A DNA stretch of 64,000 nt from Mesaphorura yosii (Eukaryota; Arthropoda; Collembola; Poduromorpha; Tullbergiidae). The stretch's first letter is position 1. Every line of letters starts with the position of its first letter. Location of the stretch: positions 62,001-126,000 of the forward strand of contig WIXG01000013.1 of the NCBI GenBank assembly GCA_009869945.1, read 5' to 3'. Under the pieces are notes generated by a model. The model did not search any database and had not been told where the DNA came from. It saw only the letters and a list, made by a program, of their open reading frames with translations. Both the position numbers and the translations under genes were made by a program. Shown here piece after piece: positions 12,501 through 24,888 of the stretch.

Positions 12501-15500
12501 CGATCTTTATTCATGGAATCCGAATTTATAGAGAGCAGACAGCATGAGCACGACATGCGTCGATCATGTGAATGTGAAGCAAACGAAGCAAAGCCCCCAA
12601 ACGAAAGTCAGCTTTGACACTGGCACATGAACTTTAGTGAATGCGAATTGAGACAAGAACTTTGAGCCGAGAACGAAAAGTTTTTAAAGTGCTACTTGTT
12701 GCGTTAAAGTAAAAGTATCTGGTATTAGCTTCTCAAAAATTCGCTTTGTGCACATTCGACTCATTTGTGTATGAAATCATGCGAGCCAGAAATATCCGGT
12801 TTTGTTTGTGCATGTTGAGTTGCTTGTTCACATCCGGAGCTCAGCACGTGCTCATGCTCCACCGTAGACCGTACCCATGCCGTGTCTTCGTTTCTCTCCT
12901 ACCTACACTAGTTTTCTCCAAAACGTCACACGTCTACGCCAGACTAATCTTTCTGTGACCGAACCTGACACTATTGTTCGAAAGACTTTATCTGCTGGCA
13001 AAAACAGTAAGCAATAAAAGAATGGTGTGGGAACGCCATATTCACACTTGTAGCCTGCCAGATATTGCAAGAATGTAAATACCAACTGCGTGAGCAGAAC
13101 TTACCTTTTCGGACACCTGTTGATGAGACGAGGTGAAAGCGAGTAGAAACTCTCTTCACGAGCAGCGGTAAAAATTCACTTCCTGTCAGAAAGTCATTAC
13201 TTCCGTTTTTACATGCGTTTTGGAAAATAAGGACCTTTCTAAAGTTAAATTAGTTAAACTTGCTGCTTTTGTTCAGCTCGGATCAGTTGTTAGAGTTCAA
13301 TGCTGAGTCACATACGCAAACTTTCTAGGATGCCTCGTACCAAGTGAGACAATTTCTCAGAACCTTTGCAACCTGCTGCTTGTTAACTTGTAGACTTTGT
13401 ACAGAATAACCACAAGAGAACCACTGATATTTGGCTTGTCCTATCCTCGACCTAAGTCTAGAACCAATTGCATTAAAAATTGTGGCAAGAGAGCTTTTTA
13501 ATGGCACGGCTCTTGATGGCTGGCAGCCTGACGGTTCTTCATCGTGCTGGCTTTCGTTTGTGTATCAAGTTGATGCTGTTCACTTTGAGCTGAGTCGGTG
13601 GTTTATGCAATGCTTTTATCAAGCTACACGTTTAATACATTTCGTGTTTGATTTCCTAACTTATCGACAGTTCGGAAAACAGCAGCCATTCCTCGAGAAC
13701 GTGCCAGTTGTTTCCACCTTTTATTCGCATGGGTTTGGTATTTTTAGAAGTATCAGGTCTAAAGTTGGAATAATCGAATGCTTTTATCAACGGAAGGGCT
13801 TAGGGGGCATGGAAAGAAGAATGCAGTTCTTCATTAAAGGCAAAGATGCCATGGACAAACATCAGTTCGTGTGAGTAATTACATTTAGAATTGGAACAGT
13901 AAGTCGTGTTAGTTATTTCTTTCTATTTACTCGAGTTTCTGACTTTTGGGTCAACATGAGCATGATACATGAAAGAAATATATATATCGCAGTGCTCAGG
14001 TCCAGCAGCAGAGAAAGCACTGAACTAATTTCGCAGAGCTTGCGCATTATGGCTATGGGGAATGACTGACGCAGACGCATAATCTTAAATCTCGAATCTT
14101 GAGTGTAATAACAGTTCAATCTTGTCCTCAACAACTTTTAACCCTTGCTTTGCCCTCTAGCCCACGATAATGAGTAATACATTGCGACATCAGGACGATC
14201 AAAACATGACTTTGGTTCTTAAGTACTTCATTATTACGATCAAGTTTCAGAGTCCGAATTGACAATTGACACCTGACACAATCGTGACTGCATGAGACGC
14301 GCATGCTTACGTAAGCTTTGTGACGAATAAAAATGTAATTGTTAAACATTGTCGCATCATTTGTTACATAAACAAGACGTCTGGGCAATTAGTTGTAACA
14401 CAGTCAACCAGTTAACCAGCAATTAGACTGGAGAGTCACGCGAAGTCTTTTTTAATTGCCGACATGTCAGATGTCATCCGCTCATTGGCCAGTTTTAAAG
14501 GCGTTGGTGGCATGTCAACCTTGTTGCGCAACATGCGAAGCAAAGTTAATGCACGCTAGTAAATTCTATATTATAGAGAATATTATATTATAATATACAA
14601 TTTCGTCGAGAAACTTTGGTGCGAAGGATTGAACCCTATTATATCCAGATTTGAAGTTGAAATTGCTACTTAAGTTTACTTGAGGGCTAGTCTCAGCGGC
14701 TAGCCTTTGTGCCTGTGCGGTTTGTTTCTGAACTATAATCAAGCATCATTTATACGTTGACATCATTTACTTCATTTCATCCATTGATCGTAAATGGAAC
14801 CTCATGTGCAGTTTGGGAAGATCGAGTTAAAATTCAAGACCACTTAAAGCTAACTTGAGCTGAAACCTAGCCGACACAACGTGAGCGGGACGTGTCACTT
14901 GTCACAATGGCATAGTCCGAATGTCAACGGGACTTGGCACCTTTATATGGTTTGTAGGTGATCCTGAAATTGTCGGCACTAACCTCAGCTCAGCGCAGTG
15001 GTGAATCTGAAATCCGAACCTAAAGCCAAACGATTACTACGTAATGTCTGAGATAATTGATGAGATTGCAGCATTTGTTCGTATGTAATCACATCTTCAT
15101 ATCAAAACAAAGGCACTGTTCACTCGATCGGCCTGTTGCAAGTTCAAGTGCATGACGGGAGTAATTCAATCATCAGCTGCCCAATCAGTTCAAATTACAC
15201 ATATTCAATGTATATAATGTCAATTATTGTGTTCGTCAGGTCCATGTTTCTGCTTACTAGAAAACTGAGACAATTTGTGGCCGAATGTTCCGACACGAAC
15301 TGGTTGTATTCAGTGATAAGTTCAGTGTGGTCACTTGTCGCTTTCAGATATGCCCCTGAATAGGATGTAGAATTCAATGTAAGCTGAGTACGAGTTGACG
15401 AGTTCATGAGAATAGAACAAATGGTATTTCAAGTTTTTCAAGTGTCGAGTCGAATTCTATCACAGCACACGAGGAGGGAATGAAAGCATGTAAATAGAAA

Positions 15501-15924
15501 CTAAAGTATTTGTAAATTGTAAAAATAATTACTTGGGTATGGGTACACGAGTGCGATAACAAACCACCGCGAAATTAATCACGAAACATTTGTACAAGAG
15601 CCCATGCACTTGCTTGTTAATAATCTCATTATCACCGTCTGAACTTGGAATTGCATTGTCAACTGTTAATTTCGTATCCTATCATGAAAAAATGCCAACT
15701 GCTACTGAACTAATGTCCTCTTTGTACTTCTGGACTTAGATGCCTGTCTGAGATGTCAGGGAGATGCCAACAAGGGAGGAAATGGAAAGCAGCCCGACTG
15801 CGTTGTCGTCTGGGGCGAATGCAACCATTCGTTTCATCATTGCTGCATGTCGCAGTGGGTGCAACAGAATCGAAGATGCCCCCTTTGCCAGAAGGAATGG
15901 TCAGTGCAGCGGATGGGAAAATAG
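6544..15924 (+). CDS. RNF7: RING-box protein 2 (RNF7/Roc2/SAG), gene with 9-kb intron
   Basis: RING subunit of cullin-RING ubiquitin ligases, chiefly CUL5, and partner of the NEDD8 E2 UBE2F. Exon 1 (6544-6706) encodes a variable start followed by [20 protein letters not shown] and CAICRVQVM. Exon 2 (15740-15924) begins DACLRCQ and ends [16 protein letters not shown]. The junction splits Asp in phase 1 (g|gtacgt ... ttag|at). The product is 115 residues, close to human RNF7 at 113. All RING-H2 zinc ligands are present (CAIC, CLRC, the CNHSFHHCC stretch, CPLC). The two halves are 9,033 bp apart and enclose an antisense sugar transporter. An AATAAA for this gene lies at 16117-16122. Confidence 0.95.
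7198..10818 (-). CDS. Tret1-like: Tret1-like facilitated sugar transporter nested in RNF7 intron
   Basis: Twelve-pass major facilitator superfamily sugar porter of the insect trehalose transporter group. Exons: 10474-10818, 8719-8980, 8367-8540, 8158-8292, 7562-8089, 7198-7493; phases agree and give 579 residues. The first exon encodes a 115-residue hydrophilic, acidic N-terminus. It ends PTSVWPQ and joins [15 protein letters not shown], the start of TM1. Sugar porter motifs seen: LVERLGRKT between TM2 and TM3, [66 protein letters not shown] and [13 protein letters not shown]. The whole coding region lies antisense within the RNF7 intron. The substrate (trehalose or hexose) cannot be told from sequence. 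Confidence 0.93.
10819..15739. other. Remainder of RNF7 intron upstream of the nested transporter
   Basis: About 4.9 kb that should contain the promoter and any 5' UTR exons of the nested transporter. Short open frames occur (for example 11245-11595 and 13431-13874), but none has a recognisable domain or supported splice partners. An AT-rich patch lies near 14566-14602. I see no RNA gene or clear transposon. Confidence 0.5.
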
Positions 15925-16116
15925 TGGTGGTAATGAAATGTAGGCGATGGTCATGGCAAGCTCAGTCAACGAAGAAGACTCGAATTTCGCAATTAGAACG
16001 AATTTAAAATCATTCTCCAAGCGCATGTGTATAGGAAAATTTGGGATTAATTGCGTTTTATTATTGCTTGTCTGATTCCAAGTGCATAAAAGAGTGCAGT
16101 GAAAAGGATTTGAAAG

Positions 16117-16122
16117 AATAAA
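16117..16122 (+). terminator. AATAAA polyadenylation signal for RNF7
   Basis: A canonical AATAAA lies 193 bp after the RNF7 stop codon and just before the convergent gene ends at 16188. Confidence 0.5.
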
Positions 16123-16187
16123 TCATATTCGTAATTTTACCCTGACGAACTTCGTAGTAATTTTGTGTAAGATAACCATCAACCTTT

Positions 16188-19100
16188 CTAATTTAAAGTG
16201 ATGAAGGAGGTTGAACCACCACCACCTGGACCATGGCAAGTACTGTGTGAACCACGCGCTGCTGCTGCAACCTGAGACCCAGCACCGCTGTTTGGCCGGG
16301 CTTGAACTGTTCTTGACTTGTGAACCGCTGGTCGCGCTGAGCTGACTGTTGCAGTGTACTTATACGTGGGAAGCCTGTTTGCTCCATTCTTAGCCAGATA
16401 AATCTTTTTTTCGTCCATGATCTGCTTGTACGATGTCTTGGATTTTAATCCTCCTAAAGCAATGGATCCCTTCGGAGGAACGCTGCTTACTGCACTTCCT
16501 TGATACATCGACCCGGTTTGCATTGGAACGATGTCAATTACTTCAAACGGCTGCTGGTTCAGAAAATGCTGGGCTCTGAGTGGTCCTCCCACATTTCTGG
16601 TTGCCGAAGGATTTGGGATGGGTCTGCTGGACAGCCTGTAGTTACACACATCAGCAGTTGTTGATCCACTTCCACGTGCGGGCACAGGTCTTGAAAATCT
16701 TGATTCCGTCTTTGTTGGAACACTTCGAGCTCGTGTGTTGGTCGGGACCGCCGGAGTGGCAATTGGATTCTCAATCGCATTGGATAAAATGCGCACGTGC
16801 TTCGCACGATAAAGGGAAATTGTGTCTGCACTTTCCTTACTCGAGGGTTTCGATATTGAAGCCGCGGTGTTGGTGTTTCCGAATGAGCTAGGGATGAGAA
16901 TTCTGCTTCTTGCACTTCTCGGCCGTTCTGGCTCCGTCTTTTGTACAGGTGGAGAATGGCGACAGGAAGTGAGCACATTTGCATTTGAATCAAGGGTACG
17001 GAAGTTTTCTGGCAGCTTCATTGTTTTGTGTCCGTTTCCCTCGTCCATGAATTCAGCATCTAATTCACACATCGAAGTACCTTGGCCAGGGACCTTTTCA
17101 GGGACTTCAACCGAAATTAAGCTACGCGAGCAGAAAGGCTTGATCTTATCCAGCAATTGATGAATGTTCGATCTTCTCTCTGTGAGGAGAAGCATGTTAC
17201 TTTGCTTCTCCGCCAGAGAGGTTCCGCTGACTTGAATCTGAGGTTTCACAGGAGTACTTGATCGTTCCTCCTCCAGGTGGCAAGGAACGTACTCCTCAGC
17301 AGCCACCTTGGCTTCATTGTTGACTGCTGGCGCTGCCGGCTTTGGAATCTTGCGGCGAGTTGTCGCCCTTCTCTCCAACGAGCACGATCTTGGTCTACAA
17401 CTGGCGGTGACGACTGGCAGGGATGGCGATGCTGGTCCAACGTTCACCTGTGGCACACGACTTGAAATGAATTCATACATCTTTGTATGGAAAAAATAAC
17501 AAAACCCCAGCACTCACTGCTTGAGGTTCTGTTGGAGGAGCCTGCTGTTGATGAGGTAAACATTGAGTGGATGCAATTTCAGACGCAGGTGAAGTTGCAG
17601 TACAGCCTTCGACTTCGGCTATCGACGTCAGAAAATTTGGAAGGTAAGTCTTTTGCAAGTTCCACAACGAATCGGTGATCGACTGTTATAAAAACGAGTG
17701 CATATCACCATGATCATCTTGGCTAATGTAAGCTAAGCGAAAATTAAACTGCTTACGGTCGCTGCTGAAGCTATCATACTTGCAATTCCGAAAGTGTACA
17801 GGTTGGGGTCAGTTACAATGATACCATCAACGCCCGGATGATTCGGTGGCATTACCTCAATCTGCAACAAGTCATAAAACTGACTGCTCCCAGCAAACAA
17901 TCATTTATTTATCGTAAATTTAGGTGCTTACGATACTGGAAGCCGCCATCAGACTTTGGGAAGAATCTTGGGCCATTGCGGACGAGTCCTGGTCATGATG
18001 AACATGAAGAGCTTGGATGGATATGGTGGATGGATCTTCTGAGGACGGGGCCATTGGCACTGTCGGTGGCGCCAGCGCAGGGATTCTCTCTTGTTTCCTG
18101 CAAAGATACAACCACACAACCTTGTGAACTTCCGTACTTTCTTGCATTCTTGGACTCTCACGTGTTCCTGGCAGGTGAGCTCCTGGAACGGGCTTCTGCA
18201 TTCTTCTCCTGTCTCATCTAATTCGAGTTCGCAATGGGTTACACAGCATTCAGAGCCTGATTTCATTAGTTTGTGAGTGCTGCGCGTACTTTATACTGGA
18301 GAAGATAACTCTTCTGTCCCGCTCTTGTTTCGTTCAGTTTGTCCTTTCGGGATGTACCAGAACCTCTCGATGATTCACTATTGGCAGAGCCATGCACAGC
18401 CACTGAGGTCGTTACAACTATGACTGGAACCTGAACATCTTCTGGCTCCACTTCCTCTGACTGTTCTTCTATAATTTCGAGAGACTGCTGGAGGATTGAA
18501 CTGCTAGCTTCAGGGGCAGTATTCGAAGTGAGTGGATCCAGCAACTCCGTTGCTTGAGTGTCGCTGGTGCATCTTCCAAGACTCTGTTCAGGAGCTTTCG
18601 AGCTCGGGCAACTTATCACTGGAAAAGAAGTCGATATTACGCGTGTTAAGCCGTGGCCTTGCGAGTTATGAAGGGTTAAATAACAGCAGCGTTACGTGTT
18701 TCCTACATTTTCTTGAAACTGACTTCGCAGCTTCAATTCCGTTTCCGACCGCGTACGACACGGCTGAAATACAAGAGCATTAAAATGAGTTAGCTAATTG
18801 GTGAACATGGTCTAGGCGAAATTACTTTCTGCGTAGACTCCAATTTCGTCTTCAAACTCCTTCCACACTTGTGAGTCAGGATCAATTTCAGAGCTCATTG
18901 AGGCCAGGATTCGCAGTTTGTTCAGAAACTCATTGGTTGACTCTGCGTCAGTGTCAGCGTCGGATTCACCTTTGCATGTTAACTACAAATTCATAATCGC
19001 AAGTCAATAAGGATCCAATGTATCTGTGTAATCTTGACTGACCCAATTGAGTACCGATCCCAGAATGCCGATTGTCTCCTTTGACAAGTCTTGAATCGCC

Positions 19101-21137
19101 TCAATATTCTCTGCTGCTGTCTCATAAATTTCATGTCTTTGTGGTGACGGAATTCCCACAAGTCCCATCAACGCTACACTCAACTTCTCTTCTCCTTTCT
19201 CCAGCGCTTCTCGTACCAGTTCCTTCCTTTCATCTACAATTAAATCATTGCTTTGGGCGCATCACGGTGCGAGGTACCAAAGTCAGATACCGCACTCAGC
19301 ATGTACCTGGAAGGTAGACGCAATTGGTCACAATGTCATCCGCAACTTCAAGAACTCTACTCATCGATTCTCCAGTGTAGTTCAGTGCAATCTTTGAAAG
19401 ATCAGCAGCACTCTTCGACCAATCGCTATGCAGATTTTCCTCAAACTGTATTTCAGATGACAAACCGATAAAGCTTTCTGAACTCAAAACGGAGCAACGA
19501 GTAACATCTTTTGGAGTTCGATGCGAACATACCGATTCTGTCGATGCTGCTTCTTCTGGTTCCTGTGGTTCCTGGGCGCGACTATAGTTTTGAAGGTCCT
19601 CGCGTCTGAGCTTCGTTACTCCAAGTTCACTGCCAATCTGCAATTCCAGTCCAACAAAGATTTCCTTTACTTTCAAGGACTGACTCATCATAATCAACTG
19701 ACTCATCACTACACGTTGGTCGGGTCATCTTCCATGGTGGAAGAACTTACGACAATCGGAGCCTTGTCGACCTTGAGTTGTATCGCCTCATTCCTTGGCC
19801 TTGGTGTGACCGCTGGCTCCTCAGTCTCAGAAATTGTTGGAGTTGGAGGCAATAATTCTATTTGCATTGATGTGCTCGTCTTGCGACTGCGGCTTCGTGG
19901 GCTTATTGCTACTGACTGTGGAATTAGCTTTGACGACCTTTCTTGGCTGGCTGAGCACTTGATAACGACAGGCACAGCTGAATACAAGTCACCATTTTGC
20001 TGTTGCTAAATTAAAAATCATGCACTCGCCCATTGCATCTCGTGTCTCGCCTCGACTTTTGAAATAAACTTACTAAAGCCAGAGTGAGATTGATGTTGAC
20101 ATTGTTGTTTTGATTGCAGTTCCGGTGAACCGAACCTTCTTTTATCGTGTGGGTTTCTGGGATCAAAAGTGGCTGAGACTGGCTCAATTCATGAGGGTCT
20201 TGCTGGTTTAGCAGAAACATCTTGTCGCTGATCTCCTGCAAATACTTTTCGTTTTCCTGAACAAATTCTGGCGGCACCTGAGCAGAAGGGGCTGAAACAG
20301 GGCCCAATATCCCGGCAGCCTTGTCTTCTTGACGGAAGTGACTCATACTCGATGAAGAGTAAGTTTCTGACAGTCTCGTGGAAGTCGGTGTTGACGTTTG
20401 TGCTTTTCTTCGACTTTCATTGCTGGGAAGAAACAGCAGCGTTTGTTCAGAGCAAATCTGCGCACGATTTACTACTGGACCTCCAATGGATTGCTGATTG
20501 CTGCGAATATACTTCGCAGTTTGTTTCAATTTTGTGTTGCGGTTTTCTGACAAGAATGGGTAGAAGGACTGCAGGCGTCCAAAAAATTTCATTCAGAAGA
20601 ACGTGGTAGATGGTAGCATATACAACTGAAGACACATCGCATATCCTCACCTTAACTCCATCCAACAATGGCTGATATTCTTTGACTGTGGACTCCGCCT
20701 GATTGGAACGATGCAGACCAACTAGTTGGGAATCGTCAATGATTGAATTCACGCCGAAGGACGACTGGCGCATTGGTCGTGACAATGTCTGACCCTGTTG
20801 ATTGGAAGATTCCAACGGTGCAAGAAACTCAGGAGGAAACTCCCTCGAGTATGCCTCCACAGACTGAATGTAGTTGTTGTTCACTTTGTCCTCATTCTCA
20901 AGCTTGACGAAATCCGGGACAGGCACTGTTGCTGGGTCTGGTGCATTCTGCAGCGTAATTCAAGGTGAATTGGTCTTACTCTACTCTACTCGTGAGCAGG
21001 CTTACCTGAAGCGCCTGAGAGAAATCTGTTAAATAAACTTCGTGAAGAGCATCCCATGCCTTTCGGAAAATGGACGGATCACTAATTTGTGGAGGCAGAG
21101 GATTTCCCCGTTCAGTTGATGCTTCATTCACATTCAT
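16188..21137 (-). CDS. Unrecognised 1,362-residue, largely disordered protein
   Basis: Fourteen exons join with consistent phases: 21006-21137, 20651-20947, 20074-20568, 19751-20005, 19307-19697, 19043-19233, 18826-18982, 18707-18763, 18290-18618, 18162-18217, 17932-18097, 17757-17861, 17518-17682, 16188-17480. The start is MNVNEASTERGNPLPPQ. Most of the chain is rich in Ser, Thr, Pro, Gln and Glu and looks disordered. A likely folded helical part lies around residues 480-620 (for example RKELVREALEKGEEKLSVAL and VWKEFEDEIGVYAE). A short segment near residue 850 reads HPGVDGIIVTDPNLYTFG. The C-terminal 430 residues are basic and rich in Ser/Arg/Pro, with SYKQIMDEKKIYLAKNG near the end. I know no family with this layout, so no function is assigned. 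Exons 8 and 10 are short and less certain. Confidence 0.75.
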
Positions 21138-21704
21138 CTTTCGGCTGTACCGAATTTAGAATTTGGAAAAATTTAGAATTTTGATTTGAGAGGTGGATTA
21201 AAGTGAAACTGATCGGGCGGACCGGATTGTAGTGACACGGCTGCAGAAATGGAAATTGATGAATGGACTCCCGCAGTTGAGCCGAAGATCACGACGCACG
21301 CATGCATGATTGTAGACAAAGTTTAGCATTATAGTCCTCGAAATGGAAAACATTCGTCTTAGAAACATAAACTGGCGACTGCACTGGTGCGTTCGGGCTT
21401 GCGTCCACTCCAGGATTCCTGTACAACAGGAATTCTGAATCGCATCTGTGTCTGCGCTGCGCTGCGCTGATATCACTAAGCACAAACAAGCGAACGGGAC
21501 TACGTAACTGAATAATTTTAAGAATGAATCCTGCATCCAGTCAATACCACCTCTTTTACTCTGGTCTCCTGAGATTTCCAAGTATTACTTTTCTCCCATC
21601 ATAATCAAAAATGCAGACGTTGACGTAATGCGTATACGCAGACGAACGGTTAATATTTTACATCAATTTAGTTTATTGGAAAACTACTATTTATTCGTCA
21701 TAAA
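21138..21704. other. Intergenic region upstream of the unrecognised large gene
   Basis: 567 bp between the start of the large disordered-protein gene and the stop of the divergent CHMP5 copy, both on the minus strand. It should hold the promoter of the former and the 3' end of the latter. No coding signal is seen. Confidence 0.4.
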
Positions 21705-22744
21705 TCAGTCTTTCTCAAGTTTCTGCGCAGGAGGCAAATGCAAAATTGGAAGCCCGAATTCTTCAATAAGTGTGCCATTCTACAAACCAAATACAAAGAT
21801 CTAGCGTGTGCTATTTTAACAAGGGAAAATGCTTCTGGCTCCACATACCACATTTCGCGAAGGTTCTGCTCTGTTTATGAGGTCTAGCATTGATGAACCT
21901 TGCCGAACTGACTCTGGGAAAAGAGGGCCACCGGACTCGTTGCCTACATCTGTATCAAGCATGATTTCTTCTCCAAGTGTATCAAACTGGGCCTGGAGCT
22001 CATCGTCATTGACGTCCAGCAAAGAGTAACTTCGTGCCAAAGAATCTTGAAGTTCCTCAGATGTCGCGACCAACTCCGCCATCTCGTCCTGCAAATCCTG
22101 AAAAGATATAAATTTGTTTTAAGTTTTTGAAGTGAAGTTTCTGTGTGCGCCGTTAGTGAATTGCGAACCTCGATTTCATCGACGCCAATTTTCGCTTGAG
22201 CCTTTTTCAACTCTTTCTCGCCCGATTTCATTGCAGTCATTGTGATCTGAGTGTCTTTGGCCAACTGCAGTGCGGTTGTCACCTGGTCCATATTGAACGA
22301 CTGTTGCCGCAAGCTGTCAGATTGACCTTCGTAGCTAGAATGACAATTACAAGGGTCAAGCGACAAAGACATGACGGCGGCAGTCAGGAGCCAGTTCTTA
22401 TGGCAGATAAAAAAAGCCAGAATCTCACGCTCTCAATCGTTGCAACACACGAAGGACCTTCTGCTGCAGTGTCTGCTTGCCGTGCCTATGTCTCGCAATT
22501 TTAATTTGCTCATTCAGTTTCTTCAGTTCAGTCTGACACTTAGTAACTTTCTTCTCGGCTTCTTCTGCTCTCTTGTCAACCTTTGTACTCAAAGTCATTA
22601 ATCATAAACCATTAATTTTTGAGATTCATGAATGAAAATCTCCGTTTGGGCAACACAAGGGCTTACGATAGTAATGCAATCAGAAATTCCAGGTGGTGAA
22701 GGCTTTGGAGTCCCCTTTGTTTTAATGCCAATTATTTTTTTCAT
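21705..22744 (-). CDS. CHMP5-like: CHMP5/Vps60 paralogue, divergent tandem copy
   Basis: ESCRT-III accessory subunit acting in multivesicular body formation. Exons 22667-22744, 22429-22580, 22169-22334, 21849-22097 and 21705-21779 give 239 residues. Exons 2 and 3 are exactly as long (152 and 166 bp) as in the neighbouring copy and use the same phases, so this is a tandem duplicate. The core is kept: VDKRAEEAEKKV, RQQSFNMDQVTTALQLAKDT, GVDEIEDLQDEMAEL and the C-terminal LIEEFGLPIL. It differs in the N-terminus (MKKIIGIKTKGTPKP instead of [13 protein letters not shown]) and between residues 175 and 215. There the acidic SYLD-type stretch, which in human CHMP5 lies in the LIP5/VTA1-binding part, is replaced. 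An upstream in-frame ATG at 22792 would add 16 residues, but the family pattern favours 22744. Confidence 0.9.
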
Positions 22745-23333
22745 ATTTGCTGCTGAGCCTGGCACGGAGAATTTTGCAAATTTTTGAACCATTACCCTCT
22801 AGAATTAAGGAAATCAAGCTCTCGAACATGCACGGGACGGTTCTGTAGGCGGAGGCCGTCCACCCCTCCTTCACCCTTCAGGGTTATTGACATTACCATG
22901 TTTACTTCTCAACGGTTGGCTGAAGAGACTTTTCGTTGATTGAATTGTCATAGAACGTAGTTCGGGCGTGGAGAGGTAGATAATGAGTGCAGTGCGCGAA
23001 TGACGCATATCTCTTTTATTCAGTGCACTGATCTTATCCTGCCGCCTCTAGCAGCAAAAAGCAGCTGACACACACAATCACAAATCCTTACGAGTAAAAG
23101 TAGTAGGAAAGAATATACTCGGTTGAGTACAAGTATTTTAGAATCATCTTATCACTTGGCTAAATCGGTTTTAGTACAAGGTCTAAATCTTTATAGCAAA
23201 GCATATAATTCTTAACTGTTGACAATTAATTCCTAGCCATTGTAATGTATCGTCGTGAAGTCAGTGACGTATTACGGCATAATTAAAGGCGGTCTGTGGA
23301 TACGAAAGTTCGCGTAGAAGAATTAATCCTGAT
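22745..23333. other. Spacer between the two CHMP5 copies
   Basis: 589 bp between the start of the divergent copy and the stop of the canonical copy, same strand. No open reading frame with CHMP5 similarity remains here. It should hold the promoter of the divergent copy. Confidence 0.4.
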
Positions 23334-24308
23334 TTACATGGCAGGGACACGAGGAAGTCCGAATTCATCAACAGGTACTCCTTCCTGCATTAAGAAATGA
23401 CACACATGAGAAGGTAATCTCCCTGCATCATTTCTTTGCGTGTTGTCTTCGAGCTTACCGCATTTTTCACAGCTTCGGGCCTGCCAGGTTCCTTGTCAGG
23501 AGCATTGGGCGCTCTAACAGCGTCATCCAGATAAGAGGTGTCATCATCCAGAGCAATCTCATCTCCAAGAGCATCTAGTTCAGCTTCTAATTCATCCTCA
23601 TCCACATCAGGCATGTTATAGCTGCGGCCCAAAGCTTCTTGAACTTCTTCGGAGGTCTCCAATATATCAGCCATCTCGTCTTGCAAATCCTGTGCAAAAT
23701 TAACGATTGTAACAAAATTCTTGCCAACCATGGCGAAAAATACCTAGGACACACTAGTACCTCAATGTTGTCGATGTTAATCTTCTTGAACTCTTTCTTC
23801 ATTTGTGTGACCCCAGCTTTCATGGCACTCACGACCACTTGCGTGTCCTTTGCTGTTTGGATGGCACTTGTGGCTTGTTCCATGTTAAATGATTGCTGAC
23901 GCATTCCATCGGCTTGTGATTCATACCTAGCATTTGAAGGTAAAATGAAATTACGAAACTGTCGAACTGGTCCTTGGGTGCGGCTTTTAGACGATCAGAA
24001 CTTAGCCACTTACGCTTTCTTCCTTTGCAAAATGCGCAGTGCCTTCTGTTTTAAAGCATTTTGGGCCGGACCGGGCCTGGTTTTCTTCATTTGCTCACGG
24101 ATCTTCCTAAGCTCAGCTTCACATTGTGCAACCTTCTTCTCAATCTCATCTGCCCTTTTATCTACCTGCAACATTTATTAAGTGGAGTTTATGACGGTAT
24201 GTGTAGCAAGTAACAATTATCATTCAATTCAGTTCTTACGTTTGAAATGCAGTCACTTAATTGCGGTGGCGGTTCCTTGGGTTTACCTCGTCCAAAAATG
24301 CGATTCAT
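23334..24308 (-). CDS. CHMP5: Charged multivesicular body protein 5 (Vps60)
   Basis: ESCRT-III-like protein that binds VTA1/LIP5 and regulates VPS4-driven disassembly on endosomes. Exons 24240-24308, 24014-24165, 23761-23926, 23459-23689 and 23334-23384 give 222 residues, against 219 in human. The whole length follows the family: [20 protein letters not shown] at the start, the helical core with [47 protein letters not shown] followed by TSYLDDA, and the tail [14 protein letters not shown]. It starts 580 bp from the oppositely oriented VIPAS39. This is the conventional copy of the tandem pair. Confidence 0.97.
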
Positions 24309-24888
24309 TATTAGTAATTAATTGAGTCGACGAATTTCTGAATAAATGCTAAATAGTATTGACACTGGACGACTTCCCCTGCCTCAAGCGTCACCTGAAC
24401 AGAACACCGCTTCTATCTGTTACTGGACACAGGATAGCGAATTTTGACTTTCAAGACTGAATACTGACTAATTTCTGTATGACCAAATAACTCGGATTAC
24501 GACAACGTGAATAATAGAAGTTGATCTGGCTTTTTGATGACTAATCGCACTCGCTGTGTTTTGAGAGCTTTGTGACGTATTCTACAATCTCGTCAAGTTC
24601 TAAAATCATTGACAGGCGCGAATGACTACTTTGAAACGATTGGATCAAGCACAATAGAATTTCAAGTTCACATCACAAACAGCGGAGCTAATATTTTATG
24701 GTTTTTGTTTTAATTAGTGCCCAGTAAAACTAATATTGTGCATCAACGTGTGCCAATAAGTAGCTGCATCTGGTTCTGATCCGACCAGACTGGAAAAGGA
24801 AGCGAGACAATCATTCCACGCGCGGTAATGGACTTCCAGGAGTTGTCCTTGTCATAACAGATCATTGTGTTGCGTCGCAGTAGTAAGA
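24309..24888. promoter_or_regulatory. Divergent CHMP5/VIPAS39 promoter region
   Basis: 580 bp separate the start codons of CHMP5 (minus) and VIPAS39 (plus). A shared bidirectional promoter is an inference from spacing. No coding signal is seen. Confidence 0.5.

Noticed and set aside
13431-13874. 147-codon open frame in the RNF7 intron
   Set aside because: No recognisable domain, weak start context and no splice partners. It contains a 13-bp direct repeat (aatgcttttatca), which may be the only real structure.
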